DNA of 9,416 nt from an uncultured Clostridia bacterium (GTDB taxonomy: Bacteria; Bacillota; Clostridia; Oscillospirales; Butyricicoccaceae). The notes below the pieces were generated by a model. It made no database searches, was not told the DNA's origin, and worked only from the letters and a program-made list of their open reading frames with translations. The position numbers and the translations under genes are program-made. The stretch spans positions 1 through 9,416 of the forward strand of contig CANUCM010000124.1 in NCBI GenBank assembly GCA_947856675.1, read 5' to 3'. Each line of letters begins with the position of its first letter. The first letter of the stretch is position 1. Of this stretch, positions 6,553 through 9,416 are shown in pieces.

Positions 6553-7968
6553 ATTGTTACGCGGTACGACTGGGATAAATACGAGGCTTTTGTCAGCAAA
6601 AAGCTGGAGGAACTGCGAGTGCCCGGTGCGGCGGTCTGTGTCAGCGACGATACCGGGGTTGTGTTTGCAAAGGGATTCGGCTTTTGCGACGAAGCCAAAA
6701 GCCGCCCTGTGAACCCGGACACCATTTTCGGCATTGCATCCATGAGCAAATCGGTCACGAGCCTGGCGGCGGCGCTGCTGGAGCTTGAGGGCAAATTGTC
6801 TTTGGATGATCCCGTGCACAAGTACCTCCCGGCATTTGATATGCCGGGGGTACCGCGCGAGATGGTTCTGGTGCGCCACCTGTGCGAGCATCGTACAGGG
6901 CTTCCACCGCTTCCCACACTGTCATGGTCCATGGCCTGCAACACGCCGGCCGAGCCGTGGCTTGAGGAATATGTGAAAGCGTATCAGAAGGATGCAAAAA
7001 GCCGCGTGGAACGCGTGGAAGACATTTTGGATTACATCGCAAACAGCGGGGACTTCCGGCCGCTCGGGGCGCCCGGCGAAGTCATGAGCTACTCAAATGA
7101 CGGGTATGCACTGCTGTCGAGCGTTATCGACGCTGCTGCGGGAGAAACGCTGGAAAGCTATGTGCAGCGCAGGATTTTTGAGCCGCTGGGCATGACCCGA
7201 ACCACGTTTGATGTCGATAAGGCCAAGGAAATGGGCAATATTACGAGCCTGTTTACCTGGACGGGCGACGTCCTTCGCTGCAGCGACATCTGGGATGTTG
7301 CGCCGCCGTATCGCGGCTGTGGCTGGATTAAATCCACGGCCAACGACATGAGCCGGTATTATCTGGCGTTGTCGCGCAACGGTATGCACCACGGCCGCCA
7401 GATTTGGCCGCGGGCTGCGGTGGAACGCGTGATAGGGCGCGGGTTTGCAGAAACGCCGCAGGGCATTTACTGCTTCGGCCTGAACAAGAGACTGTTTGAA
7501 GATGTTGTCATCTGCGAACATTCCGGCGGGCTGACCGGTGTGTCTTCACAGGGAGGATTTATTAAGGACAGCGCATACTCGGTGACGGTGCTGACCAACC
7601 TCAGCGGGGTGATGTGCTCGTCCATGACCAACGCGGCGTTTAATATGTGGCTGGGGCTTCCGCTGGATGCAAGCCATTCCTGGCTGACCCACCGGCCCGA
7701 GGCTCCGGAGCATCCCGAGCTGTATGCCGGGGTGTACTGCAGCCGTGAGGGGCTGGATGAAAAACTGACCGTCAGAGTCAACGAAAAAGGCGAACTGATG
7801 GGCCTTGGCGAAAAAGGCGAGGAGCGTCTGGTCTTCTGCGGAGCCAATGTCTTTACGCCGGAGGGCGAGGGCAAGCTGGTACCGGGCACGGTTTTGCGCT
7901 TTTATGTGCGGGACAATGAGTGCTGGGCCGTTGCGATCGGTTCGCGCGTATACCAAAGGGCGCAATAA
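6553..7968 (+). CDS. Serine beta-lactamase-like hydrolase (S12 family; D-peptidase/esterase type)
   Basis: The 471-residue protein, counted from ATT 6553, belongs to the class C beta-lactamase/penicillin-binding-protein-like family (Pfam Beta-lactamase). It has the nucleophile motif SMSK (Ser63, Lys66), the second motif YSN (180-182) and HSGG (323-326) in place of KTG. A C-terminal region of about 90 residues resembles the small barrel domains appended to D-aminopeptidase-like members. No signal peptide is seen, so it probably acts in the cytoplasm on imported material. The start is odd. The first ATG/GTG/TTG in frame is GTG 6619, which falls in the conserved VPGAAV strand and would remove the first helix. 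Homology-like sequence extends upstream to about 6559, and ATT 6553 has GGAAAGGGG just before it. The frame stays open back to the binding-protein stop at 6511. It closes the operon. Activity could be D-aminopeptidase, carboxypeptidase, esterase or weak beta-lactamase. Confidence 0.88.
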   Translation: MVTRYDWDKYEAFVSKKLEELRVPGAAVCVSDDTGVVFAKGFGFCDEAKSRPVNPDTIFGIASMSKSVTSLAAALLELEGKLSLDDPVHKYLPAFDMPGVPREMVLVRHLCEHRTGLPPLPTLSWSMACNTPAEPWLEEYVKAYQKDAKSRVERVEDILDYIANSGDFRPLGAPGEVMSYSNDGYALLSSVIDAAAGETLESYVQRRIFEPLGMTRTTFDVDKAKEMGNITSLFTWTGDVLRCSDIWDVAPPYRGCGWIKSTANDMSRYYLALSRNGMHHGRQIWPRAAVERVIGRGFAETPQGIYCFGLNKRLFEDVVICEHSGGLTGVSSQGGFIKDSAYSVTVLTNLSGVMCSSMTNAAFNMWLGLPLDASHSWLTHRPEAPEHPELYAGVYCSREGLDEKLTVRVNEKGELMGLGEKGEERLVFCGANVFTPEGEGKLVPGTVLRFYVRDNECWAVAIGSRVYQRAQ

Positions 7969-7990
7969 ACAAAACGAAGAGCTCTGCGCA

Positions 7991-8035
7991 GCGCAAAAAA
8001 GGCGGACGGCACATGTGCCGTTCGCCTTCTTGCGC
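7991..8035. terminator. Bidirectional terminator between converging operons
   Basis: A nearly perfect 15-base inverted repeat (7999-8013 and 8014-8028, one G-T wobble) centres on CACATGTG. The stem can be extended through an A/T section to GCGC/GCGC (7991-7994 and 8032-8035). Six A residues at 7995-8000 give a U6 tract for minus-strand transcripts, so it ends the DUF1540 unit well. On the plus strand the tail is only TTCTT, but the long stem probably also ends the importer-hydrolase operon, whose stop is 22 bases upstream. Confidence 0.82.
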
Positions 8036-8105
8036 CGCCGGCATCCCGGATGGTGCAGGCCCGGAATATGCCGCAGGGCTGGTGCTGCGAAACGAATGGA
8101 TGGGG

Positions 8106-8270
8106 TTACTTTTCCGGCTGAAAAGACTTGCAGTCCGTGCACTGATCCATGGTGGGGTTCTGCTCGTGGGTTCCGATCATCACTTTGTCCAGGGAGCAGT
8201 TTTCCTGCGTTTTCGCGTGGTACTTGCACTGGTGGACAGTGCAGCCGATGCTGGGATTTGCTTTGGCCAT
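8106..8270 (-). CDS. DUF1540 small cysteine-rich protein
   Basis: This 54-residue protein starts MAKANPSIGCTVHQCKYH and ends CTDCKSFQPEK. Its cysteines at 10, 15, 25, 44 and 47, with the pattern I-x-C-x4-C and a closing TDC-x-x-F-type motif, match the DUF1540 family. Members are small, probably metal-binding domains of unknown function common in clostridia and bacilli. A nearly full-length anti-SD match, AAGGAGGTGAC (8278-8288 on the plus-strand numbering), lies seven bases before the ATG, leaving no doubt that it is translated. A sigma-F-like promoter lies just upstream and a strong terminator downstream, so it can form its own transcript. It also follows cwlJ and the gerQ-like gene in the same direction with no terminator between. 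Function is unknown; the context suggests a forespore role. Confidence 0.88.
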   Translation of the reverse strand: MAKANPSIGCTVHQCKYHAKTQENCSLDKVMIGTHEQNPTMDQCTDCKSFQPEK

Positions 8271-8300
8271 AGCTTAAGTCACCTCCTTGCAATTCGGGTG

Positions 8301-8330
8301 TATTATCCCCGGAAAAAGGAGGAATTATAC
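8301..8330 (-). promoter_or_regulatory. Sigma-F-type (forespore) promoter of the DUF1540 gene
   Basis: Read on the minus strand, GTATA (-35, 8326-8330) is followed after exactly 15 bases by GGGGATAATA (-10, 8301-8310). Both elements and the spacing fit the Bacillus sigma-F consensus (GYATA, 15 bases, GGnnAnAnTR). The same bases also partly fit sigma-G (TGTATA, 18 bases, GATAATA, differing from CATnnTA at the first base). Transcription would begin near 8294, leaving about 24 leader bases that hold the ribosome binding site. Confidence 0.7.
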
Positions 8331-8336
8331 ATGTGC

Positions 8337-8747
8337 TCAGCGCGTGCTGCGGCCGGGCATGCTGTTGCCCTGCTGCGGAGCACGGCCGCCCTGGCGCGGC
8401 GTAAACCATGAGGGCCGCACATGGCTGTTGTAAATGGTGACAAACTTGAGAGAATACAGGTCGCAGGTCGTGTAGCTGTCGTTTTCTCTGTCGTACAGCG
8501 TGACAAAATTGTTGCCGGCGGCAAATAAAATCCCGTATTTTTCGACAAGACCTCCGCTGCCGATGAGAAATTCGCATACGGCAAAATAGCCGATGCTGCG
8601 CACGAGCACTTCGGACAGGGACTCGGTGTAGTATTCATCGGCGTTTTCGGGCACTGCAGCGGGGTTCATTTCTTCGGCAAGCTGCTCCATCACGGCGTCC
8701 AGATCGTCGCTGTAAGGGGAAGACGGGATGGCGGTTTCATTTGTCAA
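8337..8747 (-). CDS. gerQ: GerQ-like spore coat protein
   Basis: This protein of about 136 residues has an acidic N-terminal part (1-43) and a conserved-looking domain at about 44-106. The domain contains LVRSIGYFAVCEFL, EKYGILFAAGNNFVTLYD and SYTTCDLYSLKFVTIY, which follows the GerQ (YwdL) pattern of an IG/GK strand, a G-x-ix-aG-x-x-x-v-x-L turn and a final YxLxyVT strand. A Gly/Gln/Arg-rich tail (about 111-136) ends it. In Bacillus, GerQ is needed to place CwlJ in the spore coat, and here the gene directly follows cwlJ. The B. subtilis N-terminal lysines used for transglutaminase cross-linking are not seen. Start: ATG 8756 abuts AAAGG with no spacing, so TTG 8747 (eight bases after AAGG) is preferred, though either is possible. 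The assignment rests on remembered family pattern plus context. Confidence 0.65.
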   Translation of the reverse strand: MTNETAIPSSPYSDDLDAVMEQLAEEMNPAAVPENADEYYTESLSEVLVRSIGYFAVCEFLIGSGGLVEKYGILFAAGNNFVTLYDRENDSYTTCDLYSLKFVTIYNSHVRPSWFTPRQGGRAPQQGNSMPGRSTR

Positions 8748-8764
8748 AGCGATCATCCTTTCTG

Positions 8765-9208
8765 TCAGGTGTCAAAATAGGCGGAGGTAGGGTTGTAAAA
8801 ACAGTGGTCGCCGATGCGGGTGATGAAATACCCGACTTCGCTTGGGAAATTGGGGCGGCAGTTTGGAGAAAAGGGGTTGAAAAACCACAAAGCCTGCCCC
8901 AGGCTGGAAAGCCGGCTGCCGGCGATGGCCCAGTCTGCGATTTCGTAGTGAATGGGTTCCGGGTTCATGTTGTAGATGTTTTGCGGGTTATAGCGCCCGT
9001 TTTCGGTTTCAGAGGCACAGACAAACTGATAGGGCTGAAAGATAATGTTGCGAATGTTTCCGCCCTGGCTGACGCGTGCGTATTCACCGCCTGTGGCGCG
9101 GACACGGTTCATGACGACGCTGGCCACGGCTTTCATACCGTTTTCCCCTTCGCCGCCGGCCTCGCACTGAATCAGCCGTGCGAGCAGCTCCCTGTCGCTC
9201 AGCGGCAT
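8765..9208 (-). CDS. cwlJ: Spore cortex hydrolase, CwlJ/SleB catalytic domain
   Basis: This 147-residue protein consists only of the SleB/CwlJ hydrolase domain (Pfam Hydrolase_2), which cleaves spore cortex peptidoglycan containing muramic-lactam during germination. It has the N-terminal motif LLARLIQCEAGGE with the conserved glutamates 16 and 20, followed by GMKAVASVVMNRV, then IIFQPYQF, NIYN and the C-terminal GDHCFYNP. There is no signal peptide and no peptidoglycan-binding repeat. That fits CwlJ, a mother-cell coat-associated enzyme, better than the exported SleB. An upstream in-frame ATG at 9226 overlaps the ribosome binding site AAAGGAGG (9216-9223), so ATG 9208, seven bases after that site, is chosen. 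The gerQ-like gene follows within about ten to twenty bases. A sigma-E-like promoter lies upstream. Confidence 0.93.
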   Translation of the reverse strand: MPLSDRELLARLIQCEAGGEGENGMKAVASVVMNRVRATGGEYARVSQGGNIRNIIFQPYQFVCASETENGRYNPQNIYNMNPEPIHYEIADWAIAGSRLSSLGQALWFFNPFSPNCRPNFPSEVGYFITRIGDHCFYNPTSAYFDT

Positions 9209-9239
9209 CACCAGGCCTCCTTTCAAAGCAGCTCAATCA

Positions 9240-9268
9240 TAGATATGCGGCGGATTTTTTCTCTATGC
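9240..9268 (-). promoter_or_regulatory. Possible sigma-E-type promoter of cwlJ
   Basis: On the minus strand GCATAGA (9262-9268) and CATATCTA (9240-9247) are 14 bases apart. The pair resembles mother-cell sigma-E promoters (an ATA-containing -35 and CATAnnnT-like -10) but departs from consensus at the ends of both boxes. The predicted start near 9233 gives a leader of about 25 bases containing the ribosome binding site. B. subtilis cwlJ is known to be sigma-E dependent, which supports the reading. Confidence 0.4.
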
Positions 9269-9283
9269 ACGGGCAAAAAGCAC

Positions 9284-9312
9284 TTGTATTTTGCCGCCAT
9301 TTCCGATATAAT
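9284..9312 (+). promoter_or_regulatory. Sigma-A promoter of the CAU-anticodon tRNA gene
   Basis: TTGTAT (9284-9289), 17 bases, then a perfect TATAAT (9307-9312). Transcription would begin near 9319, about 20 bases before the tRNA 5' end. It lies back to back with the cwlJ promoter region. Confidence 0.8.
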
Positions 9313-9338
9313 ATGTTTTCGTAAGCCGCAAAAGATGC

Positions 9339-9415
9339 GGGCCTTTAGCTCAGTTGGTTAGAGCAGACGGCTCATAACCGTCCGGTCCCGGGTTCGAGTC
9401 CCTGAAGGCCCACCA
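9339..9415 (+). tRNA. tRNA with CAT anticodon, probably tRNA-Ile2
   Basis: A complete 77-base tRNA with encoded CCA: acceptor GGGCCTT/AAGGCCC, D arm GCTC/GAGC, anticodon stem GACGG/CCGTC around CTCATAA, anticodon CAT at 9373-9375. A CAU anticodon can be Met or, after lysidine modification by TilS, Ile reading AUA. The acceptor pairs C4-G69 and C5-G68 are those used by TilS to recognise tRNA-Ile2. The D arm and anticodon arm, from memory, match Bacillus tRNA-Ile2 rather than elongator tRNA-Met. The T stem CCGGG/CCCTG has one C-U mismatch (9389 with 9403). Confidence 0.9.
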
Positions 9416-9416
9416 A

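Noticed and set aside
8331..8411. A 26-residue plus-strand frame with an AAGGAGG eight bases before its ATG.
   Set aside because: The purine run is the complement of the spacer in the sigma-F promoter. The peptide is Ala/Arg-rich shadow coding of the gerQ-like tail, and no plus-strand promoter is visible upstream.
8741..9361. A long plus-strand open frame opposite cwlJ that reaches the tRNA.
   Set aside because: It is antisense to a well-recognised cortex hydrolase and runs into a tRNA gene; no start site support.
1..9415. Flanking tRNA genes as possible borders of an integrated island.
   Set aside because: No integrase or recombinase is present, the only sequence shared by the two tRNAs is the standard T-loop region, and the contents are ordinary transport and sporulation genes.
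1..9416. CRISPR arrays, insertion sequences, retrons or phage genes.
   Set aside because: No regularly spaced repeats, transposase, reverse transcriptase or structural phage proteins could be seen on either strand.

Overview
The window looks like chromosomal DNA from an endospore-forming clostridial Firmicute, probably an Oscillospirales/Ruminococcaceae-type gut anaerobe (the family-level guess is weak). The reasons are strong AGGAGG-type ribosome binding sites, TTG and GTG starts, CCA-encoding tRNA genes, a CwlJ-type spore cortex hydrolase next to a GerQ-like coat protein, a DUF1540 mini-gene, and a near-textbook forespore sigma-F promoter. The sequence is moderately GC-rich.

Layout. (1) Positions 1-150: the 3' end of a tRNA-Asn gene with its terminator, then a second terminator shared with the gene to its right. 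(2) 153-1000: a TetR-family regulator on the minus strand and a roughly 220-bp divergent control region. That region holds a good minus-strand promoter, two tandem 19-bp palindromic operator-like sites whose centres are exactly 21 bp apart, and an extended -10 promoter facing the operon. (3) 1001-7968: a six-gene plus-strand operon with a complete Dpp/Opp-type peptide ABC importer (two permeases, two ATPases, a lipoprotein binding protein of family SBP_bac_5) followed by a serine beta-lactamase-like (family S12) hydrolase with no visible export signal. (4) 7991-8035: a long hairpin terminating both converging transcription units. (5) 8106-9208: three minus-strand sporulation-associated genes, in transcription order cwlJ, gerQ-like and a 54-residue DUF1540 protein, with sigma-E-like and sigma-F-like promoters. 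(6) 9284-9415: a promoter and a CAU-anticodon tRNA that reads better as tRNA-Ile2 than as tRNA-Met.

How the parts may work together. The TetR protein probably controls both itself and the importer operon through the tandem sites. The importer would bring in a peptide-like compound, and the S12 enzyme, apparently cytoplasmic, would cleave it. The design parallels the Bacillus subtilis dpp operon, where a D-aminopeptidase of a different family is encoded with a dipeptide importer. The actual substrate cannot be read from the sequence. The hydrolase has no ordinary start codon at its expected N-terminus: an AUU codon behind a purine-rich site is the best candidate. The right-hand cluster is a spore germination/coat module, and the DUF1540 gene in it is small enough to be easily missed.

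Nothing here is clearly a new defence or mobile system. No transposase, integrase, CRISPR array or phage gene was seen. The points most worth following up are the tandem operator, the start of the hydrolase, and the sigma-F-driven DUF1540 gene.
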